This document shows, piece by piece, positions 6,403 to 15,487 of a stretch of 44,731 bases of DNA. The DNA is from an uncultured Ruminococcus sp. (GTDB lineage Bacteria; Bacillota; Clostridia; Oscillospirales; Ruminococcaceae), in NCBI GenBank assembly GCA_937907215.1, contig CALESG010000019.1:1-44731 (forward strand). Reading direction: 5' to 3'. How positions within the stretch are numbered: position 1 is the stretch's first letter; each line of letters begins with the position of its first letter. A model generated the notes under the pieces. It had not been told where the DNA came from, ran no database searches, and was given only the letters and a program-made list of their open reading frames with translations. The position numbers were made by a program, and so were the translations under genes.

Positions 6403-7338
6403 ATAGAATATTATAAGACTGTAAACGGAAAGCTTAGGGAGATAAAGCAAATGGAAGCCGGCTGTTGGGTGTCTGTTGTTGACCCTACGGCAAAAGAAAT
6501 GCAAATGCTTATTGAGAATTATGGTCTTGACAGTGGATTTATAAAATCTTCATTGGACGAAGAGGAATCGTCACGTGTTGAACGTGAAGAAGATCAGACA
6601 CTTATAATAGTGGATACTGCGGTTTCTGAAGTTTCTAAGAATGAAACTTTGAAGTTTTATACTATGCCGCTTGGCATAATAATAACAAATCAGCACGTAT
6701 TTACAATATCTCTTAAAAGCAGCAAGGTGATCGATGACTTGATCGCAGGACGAATTCAAAATATCCAAACGAGCTTTAGAACACAGTTTGTCTTAAGGGT
6801 TATTATGTATATTACATCAATATACCTTGTTTATCTGAAACGAATTGACAAGGCATCAGATGTTTTGGAAAGACAGCTTCACGTTGCGGTAAAGAATCAA
6901 CAGCTTTTGCAAATGATGGAGCTGGAAAAGTCGCTTGTCTACTTTACAACATCTTTAAAATCAAATGACTTGACGGTTAATAAGATACTAAGAGGAAGAG
7001 TTATTAAGCTTTATGAAGAAGATCAGGAACTCCTTGAAGATGTATTGATAGAGCTGAAACAAGCTCAGGAAATGGCAAGCATTTATTCAGGGATTCTTGC
7101 AGGAATGGTTGAAGCGTGCGGTTCGGTTATATCAAATAATTTAAACTTTGTAATGTGGCGGCTTACTATTTTAACTATCATTTTGGCTATACCAAATATG
7201 GTCTATAGTTTTTACGGAATGAATACAAAGGATCTTCCGTTTTCAGAGCATACGTTATTTCCAATGATCTTATCTTTAGTCGTTACATTGGTAGCTGCAT
7301 TGATTTTATTCAAATTTGGAAAATTCAACAAAAGATAG
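6400..7338 (+). CDS. corA: CorA-family magnesium/divalent cation transporter
   Basis: The 312-residue protein has the CorA layout: an alpha/beta cytoplasmic domain (about 1-150), long stalk helices rich in charged residues (about 150-240) and two C-terminal membrane helices. The signature YGMN follows the first membrane helix (SFYGMNTKDLPF). CorA pentamers admit Mg and sometimes Co or Ni. I chose GTG 6400 because AAAGGTGG (6387-6394) sits just before it; an upstream GTG at 6391 lies within this ribosome site. The protein then starts with IEYYKTVNGK. The leader with a small peptide and strong hairpin suggests control by Mg or translation state. Confidence 0.88.
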   Translation: MIEYYKTVNGKLREIKQMEAGCWVSVVDPTAKEMQMLIENYGLDSGFIKSSLDEEESSRVEREEDQTLIIVDTAVSEVSKNETLKFYTMPLGIIITNQHVFTISLKSSKVIDDLIAGRIQNIQTSFRTQFVLRVIMYITSIYLVYLKRIDKASDVLERQLHVAVKNQQLLQMMELEKSLVYFTTSLKSNDLTVNKILRGRVIKLYEEDQELLEDVLIELKQAQEMASIYSGILAGMVEACGSVISNNLNFVMWRLTILTIILAIPNMVYSFYGMNTKDLPFSEHTLFPMILSLVVTLVAALILFKFGKFNKR

Positions 7339-7383
7339 TTTTAATAAAACTTAATAATAACGATAATAACGTAAATAAAATAT

Positions 7384-7418
7384 ACGAGCCGAAGTCAGTT
7401 TGAATCGGCTCGTTTTTT
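7384..7418 (+). terminator. Terminator after corA
   Basis: ACGAGCCGA (7384-7392) pairs with TCGGCTCGT (7405-7413), followed by a run of T. Confidence 0.85.
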
Positions 7419-7473
7419 ATACAGATAAATTGATCAGCAAAATTGATTTATGTGGACTTTTTTGTTCAATACA

Positions 7474-7502
7474 TTGACAGATGTGCTTATTTGTGTTAAT
7501 AT
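7474..7502 (+). promoter_or_regulatory. Promoter of the dockerin LRR genes
   Basis: TTGACA (7474-7479), 17 bases, TAATAT (7497-7502). The leader is about 100 bases and holds no strong hairpin. Confidence 0.65.
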
Positions 7503-7601
7503 GAAATATAGAAGTATTATGGATTATATGGGTTATATAATATGGTTCTGGACGTTTTAATAAATTATTTGGAATTGCCCGTAGACAACGATAGGAGTTG
7601 A

Positions 7602-7610
7602 ATGTTCTGA
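7602..7610 (+). other. Two-codon minimal frame (ATG TTC TGA) before the LRR gene
   Basis: The only good ribosome site in the leader, ATAGGAG (7591-7597), is placed 4 bases before this ATG but 14 bases before the GTG of the LRR protein. The TGA ends one base before that GTG. Ribosomes could end here and start again at once, which would lower or tune expression. The arrangement is visible; the function is inference. Confidence 0.4.
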
Positions 7611-7611
7611 C

Positions 7612-8931
7612 GTGAAAAAAATCGTTATTACAATACTTAGCATGATTTTCAGTTTGTCTTTTCTTTTAAAGATAATTCCATCAAGTATTTATGCAATGGC
7701 TCTTGAATCTGTTGAAGATGAATTTTTATTTAATGGTAATATATATTATCAAGTAAATAAATCAGGTGAAATTGTGATCACTCATGCAAAGGATTCGGTA
7801 ACAGAAGCGAATATACCTTGCGAAATAGATGGAATGCCTGTTACAGAGATAAGCGATGGTGCGTTTAGTGGAAAAACACGACTTTCTAAGATCGTGATTC
7901 CGAATACTGTAGTCAAAATTGGCAAACACGCATTTTATCAGTGTATACGTCTTAAAGAAGTGGAAATACCGGATAGTGTAACAGAAATCGGTTGGAATAT
8001 TTTGGAAGGTACACCGTGGATTCAAGATTATATTGGAGATTATGTTATTGTTGGAAATAAAATAATCATATCATATAAGGGGAAAGATGAAAATGTTGTA
8101 ATTCCTGATGGTGTTACTGCGATAGGCGGGTGTACATTTGAGAATAATAAATCTATCGTATCAGTAACTATTCCGGGAAGTGTACGTGTAATAGGAGGTC
8201 TTGCATTTTCAGGCTGTGCAAATCTTACTGAATGTATAATTCCTGATGGCACTTGTATAATTGAAGATTATGCTTTTAATTTTTGCTCTTCTCTTAAAAG
8301 TGTTGATATAGCAAATAGTGTGGAGAGTATAGGAGGTCACGCCTTTATTGGATGCAGATCTCTTGCATATGTCAAACTGCCTGATAATCTTAATAAAATT
8401 GAGATGGCTACGTTTTGTGGCTGTACAAATCTTGCTGAAATCAAAATACCAAAAACTGTATCAAATATAGGAAGTCAAGCATTTATGCATTGTGCCTCAT
8501 TGAACGAGATCACACTGAGCAAGTCGGCCCAATCTATAGAAAAAGATGCTTTTTTAGGCTGTGATAAACTTAATAAGATAACAATATATAACGAGGATTG
8601 TTATATAGCTGATTATGAAAGTACTATACCGTCTGATGCTGTAATATATGGATTTAGTCCATCTTCCGCTGAAAGTTTTGCTAATAATTATCAAAGACAG
8701 TTTGTGCTTGCAGAACCTATGAAAGGAGATTTGGATGAAGATGGTAAAATTGATATAAGTGACGCTATTTATGTTTTAGGTATGTATTCTAAATATGCTG
8801 CCGGTTGTATAGATAACATATGTGCATTTGATATGGCTGCTGGGGATATGAATGAGGATGAGAAAATTGAAATCTATGATGCTGTTACAATATTGAGCAT
8901 TTATGCTCAAAAGGCAGCAGGACTTATATGA
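7612..8931 (+). CDS. Secreted BspA-like leucine-rich-repeat protein with C-terminal dockerin
   Basis: The 439-residue protein has a signal peptide (MKK, a hydrophobic stretch, cleavage probably after IYA near residue 28). Residues about 60-365 are LRR_5 repeats of the BspA type, recognisable by recurring xIGxxAFxGCxxLxxVxIPxxV units. From about 375 a dockerin follows: two calcium-loop segments beginning DLDEDGKIDISD and DMNEDEKIEIYD with intervening helices, ending KAAGLI. Dockerins anchor proteins to cohesins of a cellulosome-like complex; the LRR part probably binds a protein or glycan. GTG is used as start because the upstream ATG is followed by a stop after two codons and a downstream start would remove the signal peptide. 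The next gene is a paralogue. Confidence 0.85.
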   Translation: MKKIVITILSMIFSLSFLLKIIPSSIYAMALESVEDEFLFNGNIYYQVNKSGEIVITHAKDSVTEANIPCEIDGMPVTEISDGAFSGKTRLSKIVIPNTVVKIGKHAFYQCIRLKEVEIPDSVTEIGWNILEGTPWIQDYIGDYVIVGNKIIISYKGKDENVVIPDGVTAIGGCTFENNKSIVSVTIPGSVRVIGGLAFSGCANLTECIIPDGTCIIEDYAFNFCSSLKSVDIANSVESIGGHAFIGCRSLAYVKLPDNLNKIEMATFCGCTNLAEIKIPKTVSNIGSQAFMHCASLNEITLSKSAQSIEKDAFLGCDKLNKITIYNEDCYIADYESTIPSDAVIYGFSPSSAESFANNYQRQFVLAEPMKGDLDEDGKIDISDAIYVLGMYSKYAAGCIDNICAFDMAAGDMNEDEKIEIYDAVTILSIYAQKAAGLI

Positions 8932-8979
8932 TTTATATATTTTTTATAATTGAAAAAATTTGTGGACAAGGGTGATTTT

Positions 8980-10674
8980 ATGAAAAAAAATAAGAAAGGA
9001 AAAAGAAGAAAAAGAATAACAGGTATTATTACAAGTTTATGCATGTGCTGGGCTGCGTGTGTTGTTTCAACGCCTTTAAGTGTAAGTGCTGATGAGTATA
9101 TTCTTGATAATAATATTATAACTCTGGACGAAGAAATTGTGTCTGACGGTTCGTTTGAATATAGAAAGATTTATTCAGATGATTTTGAAGAATCATTTGC
9201 AATTGAAGGGTTTGCAAGTGAGTGTTCAAATGATTTTTCAGGCGAACTTACGATACCGGATTCATTTTCAGGAATACCTGTTTCAGAAATATCAAAGAAT
9301 GCATTTTCTGGGCAAACAGGAATCACATCAGTTGTGATTCCTGAATCTGTTGACAAAATAGGTGATTTTGCATTTAATGATTGTACGGAACTTACCGATA
9401 TTAAAATGGGAGAAAATGTTTCAAAAATAGGTATGTCAGCATTTGGTTCATGTATATCACTTAATAGTGTTTCACTTCCGGATAATCTGGAATATATAGG
9501 ACCTAAAGCTTTTCAGATATGTATTAACTTACAGGACGTAGACATTCCTTCTAGTGTATATGATATTGGTGCAGATGCATTTTTTAAAACTAAGTTTTAT
9601 AGTGATCTTCTGGAATTTAATTTAGAAAATAATTTTGTTATATATGACGGTCGCATACTTTTCAGGTATATTGGCAATGATGTAGAATTAAATATTCCTA
9701 ATGGAGTTGAACTTATAAGCGGTGGCGCTTTTTCGTCAAATGAAACTATTGAAACAATGAATTTGCCGGATACTATTAAAAGCATAAGCAGAAGTGCCTT
9801 TGATAATCTTTTTACACTGCATACATTAAATGGTATTGATAGAGTATCTTATATAGGCAGAGATGCTTTTTGCGATTGTTCTTCTCTTGATAATATTACT
9901 ATTTCAGGCGAACTTGATACTTTAATGAGTGGAACATTTTTCGGCTGTAAATCTTTAAGTAATATTTCATTATCCTATGGTATATGCGAGATCGGGACAA
10001 ATGCTTTTACTGATTGTACGAGTCTTAAATCACTGGATGTTCCAGAAAGTGTAAAGATTATAAAAAATGATGCATTTGATGAATCTCTTGCCAGTGTTTT
10101 TATAGGAAATTCTGAATGTGCTTTTGAAGGCTGTCCGATTAAATCAAATACATATATACATGGATATGCAGGTTCTACTGCTGAAATGTATGCAATTGAA
10201 AATGGAAATAGTTTTTATAATTTAGGTCCATCTGAAAGTGGAACAGAAGTAACAACAACAGTGTTAGGTACAACTACGACCTGTACAACCAATACAACTT
10301 ATATGACTTGTACTACTAATACTGAATATACAACCAATACGACTAATACGAAAACTACGACTACTAATACAGTTCATACAACAAAAGCAACCAGTACAAC
10401 AACTAAAACAACTACTTCAACGAGTCCTCATAGTACAGTAACGACTAAGCAAACAACATTAGAAAATAAGAAAATGGATGTTGATGATGATGATAAAATT
10501 ACTGTGCAGGATGCGATTATGGTATTGTCTGTTTATTCAAAACATTCTGCTAATCTTCAGGTAGATGATGATTTATATAGTAAGTCAGATGTGAATAAAA
10601 ATGGAGTTGTTGAGATAGAAGATGCAGTTATTATTTTGCAATATTATGCAATGAAGGCAGCAGGACTTATCTAA
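8980..10674 (+). CDS. Secreted BspA-like LRR protein with Thr-rich linker and dockerin
   Basis: Starting at ATG 8980 (AAGGGTG five bases before), the 564-residue protein has a very basic N-terminus, a signal peptide cleaved probably after SVSA (about residue 37), BspA-type LRR_5 repeats to about residue 410, a linker of about 75 residues that is mostly Thr (430-505), and a two-loop dockerin starting DVDDDDKITVQD and DVNKNGVVEIED and ending KAAGLI. It is a tandem paralogue of the preceding protein, from which it differs mainly by the linker. Thr-rich linkers are common in cellulosomal proteins and are probably glycosylated. It is likely cotranscribed with the previous gene, as only 48 bases separate them and no terminator or promoter is seen. 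Target and function are unknown. Confidence 0.85.
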   Translation: MKKNKKGKRRKRITGIITSLCMCWAACVVSTPLSVSADEYILDNNIITLDEEIVSDGSFEYRKIYSDDFEESFAIEGFASECSNDFSGELTIPDSFSGIPVSEISKNAFSGQTGITSVVIPESVDKIGDFAFNDCTELTDIKMGENVSKIGMSAFGSCISLNSVSLPDNLEYIGPKAFQICINLQDVDIPSSVYDIGADAFFKTKFYSDLLEFNLENNFVIYDGRILFRYIGNDVELNIPNGVELISGGAFSSNETIETMNLPDTIKSISRSAFDNLFTLHTLNGIDRVSYIGRDAFCDCSSLDNITISGELDTLMSGTFFGCKSLSNISLSYGICEIGTNAFTDCTSLKSLDVPESVKIIKNDAFDESLASVFIGNSECAFEGCPIKSNTYIHGYAGSTAEMYAIENGNSFYNLGPSESGTEVTTTVLGTTTTCTTNTTYMTCTTNTEYTTNTTNTKTTTTNTVHTTKATSTTTKTTTSTSPHSTVTTKQTTLENKKMDVDDDDKITVQDAIMVLSVYSKHSANLQVDDDLYSKSDVNKNGVVEIEDAVIILQYYAMKAAGLI

Positions 10675-10738
10675 AAGCACAAAAAATGGTATAAAACACA
10701 GTATTTGTTATGAAAATGTGAAAGATGATTAAAAACGC

Positions 10739-10767
10739 TTGACAAATAGAATAATGGAGTATATAAT
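10739..10767 (+). promoter_or_regulatory. Promoter of the str operon
   Basis: TTGACA (10739-10744), 17 bases, TATAAT (10762-10767): both boxes match consensus, as expected for ribosomal protein genes. Confidence 0.88.
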
Positions 10768-10805
10768 GAGATGGTATGTGATACAATAATTGCATATCAT
10801 CTCAT
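10766..10805. promoter_or_regulatory. Inverted repeat overlapping the str promoter -10 box
   Basis: ATGAGATGGTATG (10766-10778) and CATATCATCTCAT (10793-10805) form an inverted repeat with one mismatch and a 14-base gap. Its left arm begins inside the -10 box, so most of that arm is upstream of the start of transcription. That favours a DNA-level operator over an RNA hairpin. Confidence 0.5.
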
Positions 10806-10830
10806 ATTTCTTTGAAAAGGAGGAAGATTA

Positions 10831-11253
10831 ATGCCTACGTTTAATCAGTTGGTACGTAAGGGAAGAAAGATGCTTGAGGACAAGTCTACAGCTCCAGCAC
10901 TTCAGAAGGGTTACAATTCTAAGAAGAAGGTAACTACTAACCAGAGCTCACCGCAGAAGAGAGGCGTGTGTACAGCTGTTCGTACAGCTACACCTAAGAA
11001 GCCTAACTCAGCTATGAGAAAGATTGCCAGAGTTAAGCTGACAAATGGTTATGAAGTAACATCTTATATTCCTGGTATCGGTCACAACCTGCAGGAACAT
11101 AGCGTTGTACTCATCAGAGGCGGACGTGTAAAGGACCTTCCTGGTGTACGTTACCACATCATCAGAGGCGCACTGGATGCACAGGGTGTTGCAAACAGAA
11201 TGCAGTCTCGTTCTAAGTATGGTGCTAAGCGCCCGAAGGCTGGCAAGAAGTAA
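10831..11253 (+). CDS. rpsL: 30S ribosomal protein S12
   Basis: The 140-residue protein is a component of the decoding centre of the small ribosomal subunit. It carries the universal TPKKPNSAMRK segment, with the lysine that decides streptomycin sensitivity in its wild-type form, and the GHNLQEHSVVLIRGGRVKDLPGVRYH block. Between residues 18 and 40 it has the short insertion usual for Firmicutes. The ribosome site AAAGGAGG precedes the ATG. It is the first gene of the str operon, followed by rpsG after an unusually long gap. Confidence 0.97.
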   Translation: MPTFNQLVRKGRKMLEDKSTAPALQKGYNSKKKVTTNQSSPQKRGVCTAVRTATPKKPNSAMRKIARVKLTNGYEVTSYIPGIGHNLQEHSVVLIRGGRVKDLPGVRYHIIRGALDAQGVANRMQSRSKYGAKRPKAGKK

Positions 11254-11444
11254 TAATACAATATTGCCGAAATTAAAAAACAGGACATTAACAACCACAG
11301 GAAATATGTGGAGATCATATAGATTACTGCTGCAAATTTTGGCGGCAGTGCTGCGATCCTCTCCCTTAGCTCCTGACGGTCGGCGTTTAAACGCCTGAAC
11401 GAGTACCTGTGAATTCATGAATTATGTGAAGGAGGGAAGCGAAA
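11254..11444 (+). promoter_or_regulatory. Structured rpsL-rpsG spacer
   Basis: The 191-base spacer holds CCACA/TGTGG (11295-11299, 11307-11311), ACTGCTGC/GCGGCAGT (11326-11333, 11342-11349) and the perfect palindrome GGCGTTTAAACGCC (11382-11395). No T run follows, so these are not plain terminators. In E. coli the rpsL-rpsG spacer is where S7 binds to repress its own operon; the same could hold here, but I see no sequence match that proves it. Confidence 0.45.
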
Positions 11445-11915
11445 ATGCCAAGAAGAGGTAAAATCGCAAAGCGTGACGTGCTTGAAGATCCAATTTACAA
11501 CTCAAAGCTCGTTACACGTCTGATCAATAATGTAATGATCGACGGTAAGAAGGGTGTCGCTCAGAAAATCGTTTACGGTGCATTTGACATCGTAGCTGAA
11601 AAAACTGGCAATGACGCATTGGAAATGTTCCAGCAGGCTATGGAGAATGTAATGCCACAGCTGGAAGTAAAGGCTCGCCGTCTTGGCGGTGCAACATATC
11701 AGGTTCCTATGGAAGTAAGACCTGAACGCCGTCAGACACTTGGTCTGCGTTGGATTACAAAATATTCCAGACTGCGTAATGAGAGAACCATGAAGGAAAG
11801 ACTGGCCGGTGAGATTCTCGACGCACTCAACAATGTAGGCGGTGCTTGCAAGAAGCGTGACGATACACACAAGATGGCAGAAGCAAACAAGGCATTTGCA
11901 CATTACCGTTGGTAA
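11445..11915 (+). CDS. rpsG: 30S ribosomal protein S7
   Basis: The 156-residue protein is the usual S7 length. It starts MPRRGKIAKRDVLEDPIYNSKLV and ends with HKMAEANKAFAHYRW; the middle has GGATYQVPMEVRPERRQTLGLRW, the core of the 16S rRNA-binding surface. S7 starts assembly of the 30S head and contacts the E site. GAAGGAGGG stands a few bases before the ATG. The gene follows the structured spacer and is 33 bases before fusA. S7 is a known autoregulator of this operon in other bacteria. Confidence 0.97.
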   Translation: MPRRGKIAKRDVLEDPIYNSKLVTRLINNVMIDGKKGVAQKIVYGAFDIVAEKTGNDALEMFQQAMENVMPQLEVKARRLGGATYQVPMEVRPERRQTLGLRWITKYSRLRNERTMKERLAGEILDALNNVGGACKKRDDTHKMAEANKAFAHYRW

Positions 11916-11948
11916 TCGCATCGCTGCGTGAAATAGAGGAGGGTAACT

Positions 11949-14024
11949 ATGGCTAGAGATTGTTCCCTGGAAAATACCAGAAATATTGGTATCATGGCAC
12001 ATATCGATGCTGGTAAAACAACTACAACAGAGCGTATTTTGTTCTATACCGGTATTAACCACAAGATTGGTGAAACGCACGAAGGTGCAGCAACAATGGA
12101 CTGGATGGCACAGGAGCAGGAGAGAGGTATTACAATTACTTCTGCTGCAACAACTGCTTATTGGGCAGGCCACAGAATGAACATCATTGATACACCAGGA
12201 CACGTTGACTTTACAGTTGAAGTAGAACGTTCACTGCGTGTACTTGACGGTTCTGTAACTGTACTTTGTGCAAAGGGCGGCGTTGAGCCACAGTCTGAAA
12301 CCGTATGGCGTCAGGCTGATAAATATCATGTTCCAAGAATGGCTTATGTCAATAAGATGGACATTATGGGTGCTGATTTCTATCGTGTTGTTGATATGAT
12401 GCGTGATAGACTGAAGTGTAATGCTGTTCCGATTCAGCTGCCTATTGGTGCTGAAGATGAATTCAAGGGCATCATCGACCTCGTAGAGATGAAGGCTTAT
12501 GTATATTACGATGATCTTGGCAAGGACATTCGTGTTGAGGATATTCCGGAAGACATGGTTGAAAAGGCTGAAGAATATCGTGAATCTCTTATGGAACATG
12601 TTGCTGAACAGGACGATGAACTGATGGAGAAGTATTTCGCAGGTGAGGATATCACTATTGACGAAATCAAGGCTTGCATCAGAAAGTCTTGTATTGCAAA
12701 TACAATGGTACCAGTTGTATGTGGTACTTCTTATAGAAATAAGGGCGTTCAGAAGCTTCTGGATGCTATCGTAGATTATATGCCGTCTCCGCTGGATGTA
12801 CCGGCTATCAAGGGCGTTAACCCTGATACTGAAGAAGAAGTTGTTTGTCATTCTTCTGATGAAGAGCCGTTCGCAGCATTGGCATTTAAGATCGCTACAG
12901 ACCCATTCGTAGGTAAGCTTTGCTTCTTCCGTGTATACTCCGGTTCTGTTGAAGCAGGTTCTACTGTACTGAATGCAACTAAGGATAATAAAGAACGTCT
13001 GGGACGTATTCTTCAGATGCACGCAAACCACAGAAAAGATATCGAAGTTGTATATGCTGGTGATATCGCTGCCGCTGTTGGTTTGAAGAATACTACAACA
13101 GGTGATACACTTTGTGATGAAAAGAATCCTGTTATTCTTGAGTCTATGGAATTCCCAGAGCCTGTTATTCAGCTCGCAATCGAGCCGAAAACAAAGGCTG
13201 GTCAGGAAAAGATGGGCGTTGCTCTGGCAAAGCTTGCTGAAGAAGACCCAACATTCCGTACCTATACAGACGAAGAAACAGGTCAGACTATCATTGCTGG
13301 TATGGGTGAGCTTCACCTTGATATTATCGTTGACAGACTTCTCCGTGAGTTTAAAGTAGAAGCAAACGTTGGTGCTCCACAGGTATCCTATAAGGAAACT
13401 ATTAAGGGCAGTGCTGATGTTGATTACAAGTACAAGAAGCAGTCCGGTGGTAGCGGTCAATACGGTCACGTTAAGATTCGTGTTAATCCAAATGAATCCG
13501 GTAAGGGTTATGAGTTCAAGAACTCTGTTGTCGGCGGTTCTGTACCTAAGGAATATATTCCTGCTGTTGATGCTGGTATTCGTGGTGCTATGAAGGCTGG
13601 TATTCTTGCCGGCTATGAAGTAGTTGACTGTGTTGTTGAACTTTATGATGGTTCTTATCACGAAGTTGACTCTTCTGAAATGGCATTTAAGATCGCAGGT
13701 TCAATGGCATTTAAGGAAGCTATGCGTCAGGCACAGCCTATCCTTATGGAACCTATCATGAAGGTTTCAGTAACTGTTCCTGATGATTATACCGGTACTG
13801 TAATCGGTGACCTCAGCTCTCGTCGTGGACAGATTCAGGGTCAGGAAGCAAGACCTGGTACTGTTCAGATCGATGCTCTTGTACCACTTTCTGAAATGTT
13901 TGGTTACACAAGCGACCTTCGTTCTAATACTCAGGGACGTGGTCAGTATACTATGGAACCACACAGCTATATGGAAGTACCTAAGAATATTGCTGAAAAG
14001 ATCATGTCTGCAAGAAAGAAGTAA
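11949..14024 (+). CDS. fusA: Translation elongation factor G
   Basis: EF-G (691 residues) is the GTPase that moves tRNA and mRNA through the ribosome after peptide-bond formation. The P-loop AHIDAGKTTTTERILFYTG lies near residue 18, followed by switch I (ERGITITSAATT), DTPGHVDF and NKMD. Domains II to V follow at full length, including SGGSGQYGHVKIRV and the conserved domain IV/V stretch RRGQIQGQEARPGTVQIDALVPLSEMFGY. A strong ribosome site (AGAGGAGGG) precedes the ATG. Codon use is that of a very highly expressed gene. Confidence 0.97.
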   Translation: MARDCSLENTRNIGIMAHIDAGKTTTTERILFYTGINHKIGETHEGAATMDWMAQEQERGITITSAATTAYWAGHRMNIIDTPGHVDFTVEVERSLRVLDGSVTVLCAKGGVEPQSETVWRQADKYHVPRMAYVNKMDIMGADFYRVVDMMRDRLKCNAVPIQLPIGAEDEFKGIIDLVEMKAYVYYDDLGKDIRVEDIPEDMVEKAEEYRESLMEHVAEQDDELMEKYFAGEDITIDEIKACIRKSCIANTMVPVVCGTSYRNKGVQKLLDAIVDYMPSPLDVPAIKGVNPDTEEEVVCHSSDEEPFAALAFKIATDPFVGKLCFFRVYSGSVEAGSTVLNATKDNKERLGRILQMHANHRKDIEVVYAGDIAAAVGLKNTTTGDTLCDEKNPVILESMEFPEPVIQLAIEPKTKAGQEKMGVALAKLAEEDPTFRTYTDEETGQTIIAGMGELHLDIIVDRLLREFKVEANVGAPQVSYKETIKGSADVDYKYKKQSGGSGQYGHVKIRVNPNESGKGYEFKNSVVGGSVPKEYIPAVDAGIRGAMKAGILAGYEVVDCVVELYDGSYHEVDSSEMAFKIAGSMAFKEAMRQAQPILMEPIMKVSVTVPDDYTGTVIGDLSSRRGQIQGQEARPGTVQIDALVPLSEMFGYTSDLRSNTQGRGQYTMEPHSYMEVPKNIAEKIMSARKK

Positions 14025-14140
14025 GATTTTTTGCAAAAAAAGTTGATTTAAATTACTATTTTTTCAAAAAAAGACTTGAAATTATCTTTGAAATCTGGTG
14101 CACGGTAATTTAGACTATAAAATATAGGAGGAATATTCCA

Positions 14141-15340
14141 ATGGCTAAGGCTAAATTTGAAAGAACTAAACCCCATGTAAACATTGGTACCATTGGTCAC
14201 GTTGACCACGGTAAGACAACTCTGACTGCTGCAATTACTAAGACACTGGCTCTTAAGGGTCAGGCTCAGTATGAGGCTTACGATATGATCGATAAGGCTC
14301 CAGAAGAAAGAGAACGTGGTATCACAATCAATACTGCACACGTTGAGTATGAGACAGACGCTCGTCACTACGCTCACGTTGACTGCCCAGGACACGCTGA
14401 CTATGTTAAGAACATGATCACTGGTGCTGCTCAGATGGACGGTGCTATTCTGGTAGTTGCTGCTTCTGACGGTCCTATGGCTCAGACTAAGGAGCATATC
14501 CTGCTCGCTCGTCAGGTAGGCGTACCAGCAATCGTTGTATTTATGAACAAGGCTGACCTCGTTGATGACGAAGAACTTCTTGAACTGGTTGAAATGGATA
14601 TTCGTGAAACACTGAACGAATATGAATTCCCTGGCGATGATATTCCGATCATTACTGGTTCTGCTCGTGCAGCTCTGGATGCTCCAGATGATCTCTCTGA
14701 TCCTGCATATGCACCAATCATTAAGCTCATGGATGTAGTTGATGAGTATATCCCAACTCCTGAAAGAGATGACGCTAAGCCATTCCTGATGCCTGTTGAG
14801 GATACAATGACTATCTCTGGTCGTGGTACTGTTGTTACAGGCCGTGTTGAGAGAGGTAAACTGAATGTTAACGAAACTATCGAGATCGTTGGCCTTTCTG
14901 AAGAAAAGCTTTCTACAGTTGTAACTGGTATCGAAATGTTCCGTAAGACTCTTGACTTTGCTGAAGCTGGCGATAACATCGGTGCTCTGCTCCGTGGTAT
15001 CACACGTGATCAGGTTGAGCGTGGTCAGGTTCTTTGTAAGCCAGGTTCAATTCACCCACATACAAAGTTCACAGGTCAGGTTTACGTTCTGAAGAAGGAA
15101 GAAGGCGGCCGTCATACACCGTTCTTCAACAACTATAGACCACAGTTCTATTTCAGAACAACTGACGTTACAGGCATCATCACTCTTCCAGAAGGTACAG
15201 AAATGTGCACACCTGGTGATAACGTTGCTATGGACGTTGAGCTGATCGCTCCAATCGCTATTGAAGAAGGTCTGCGTTTTGCTATCCGTGAAGGTGGCAG
15301 AACTGTAGGTTCAGGCGTTGTAACTGCTATTAAGGAATAA
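14141..15340 (+). CDS. tuf: Translation elongation factor Tu
   Basis: EF-Tu (399 residues) delivers aminoacyl-tRNA to the ribosome as a GTP complex. It carries GHVDHGKTTLTAAIT, the switch I RGITINTAHVEYET, DCPGHADYVKNMITGAAQMDGAILVVAA and NKAD, which replaces the more usual NKCD. Domains II and III are complete and end VGSGVVTAIKE. It is the last gene of the str operon, with 116 bases after fusA and a terminator at 15369-15403. The ribosome site is TAGGAGGA. Confidence 0.97.
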   Translation: MAKAKFERTKPHVNIGTIGHVDHGKTTLTAAITKTLALKGQAQYEAYDMIDKAPEERERGITINTAHVEYETDARHYAHVDCPGHADYVKNMITGAAQMDGAILVVAASDGPMAQTKEHILLARQVGVPAIVVFMNKADLVDDEELLELVEMDIRETLNEYEFPGDDIPIITGSARAALDAPDDLSDPAYAPIIKLMDVVDEYIPTPERDDAKPFLMPVEDTMTISGRGTVVTGRVERGKLNVNETIEIVGLSEEKLSTVVTGIEMFRKTLDFAEAGDNIGALLRGITRDQVERGQVLCKPGSIHPHTKFTGQVYVLKKEEGGRHTPFFNNYRPQFYFRTTDVTGIITLPEGTEMCTPGDNVAMDVELIAPIAIEEGLRFAIREGGRTVGSGVVTAIKE

Positions 15341-15368
15341 TTTAATAATAATTAATTCTTAAAATAAT

Positions 15369-15403
15369 TGAGGAAGTAAGTTTTTCTTGCTTCCTCATTT
15401 TTT
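15369..15403 (+). terminator. Terminator of the str operon
   Basis: TGAGGAAG (15369-15376) pairs with CTTCCTCA (15390-15397), with further AAG/CTT pairing inside, followed by six T bases. Confidence 0.88.
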
Positions 15404-15487
15404 ATGCATATAAAAGTATTGTTAAAAATGCATAAAATTGAGGCGAAAAGTTCTGCGTTTTTTTATCTGGATTTCTCTGGTGGATTA

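Noticed and set aside
10257..10450. Microsatellite-like ACN repeat in the second LRR gene as a CRISPR or tandem-repeat array
   Set aside because: It is the coding sequence of a Thr-rich linker with varied codons and no spacer structure. No CRISPR array is present in the window.
12231..13661. A 476-codon open frame on the minus strand across fusA
   Set aside because: It is antisense to a clearly recognised EF-G gene, has no ribosome site or plausible protein features, and is explained by the biased codon use of a highly expressed gene. The same holds for minus-strand frames over pflB (3029-3766), rpsG/fusA (11502-12203) and tuf (14512-15003).
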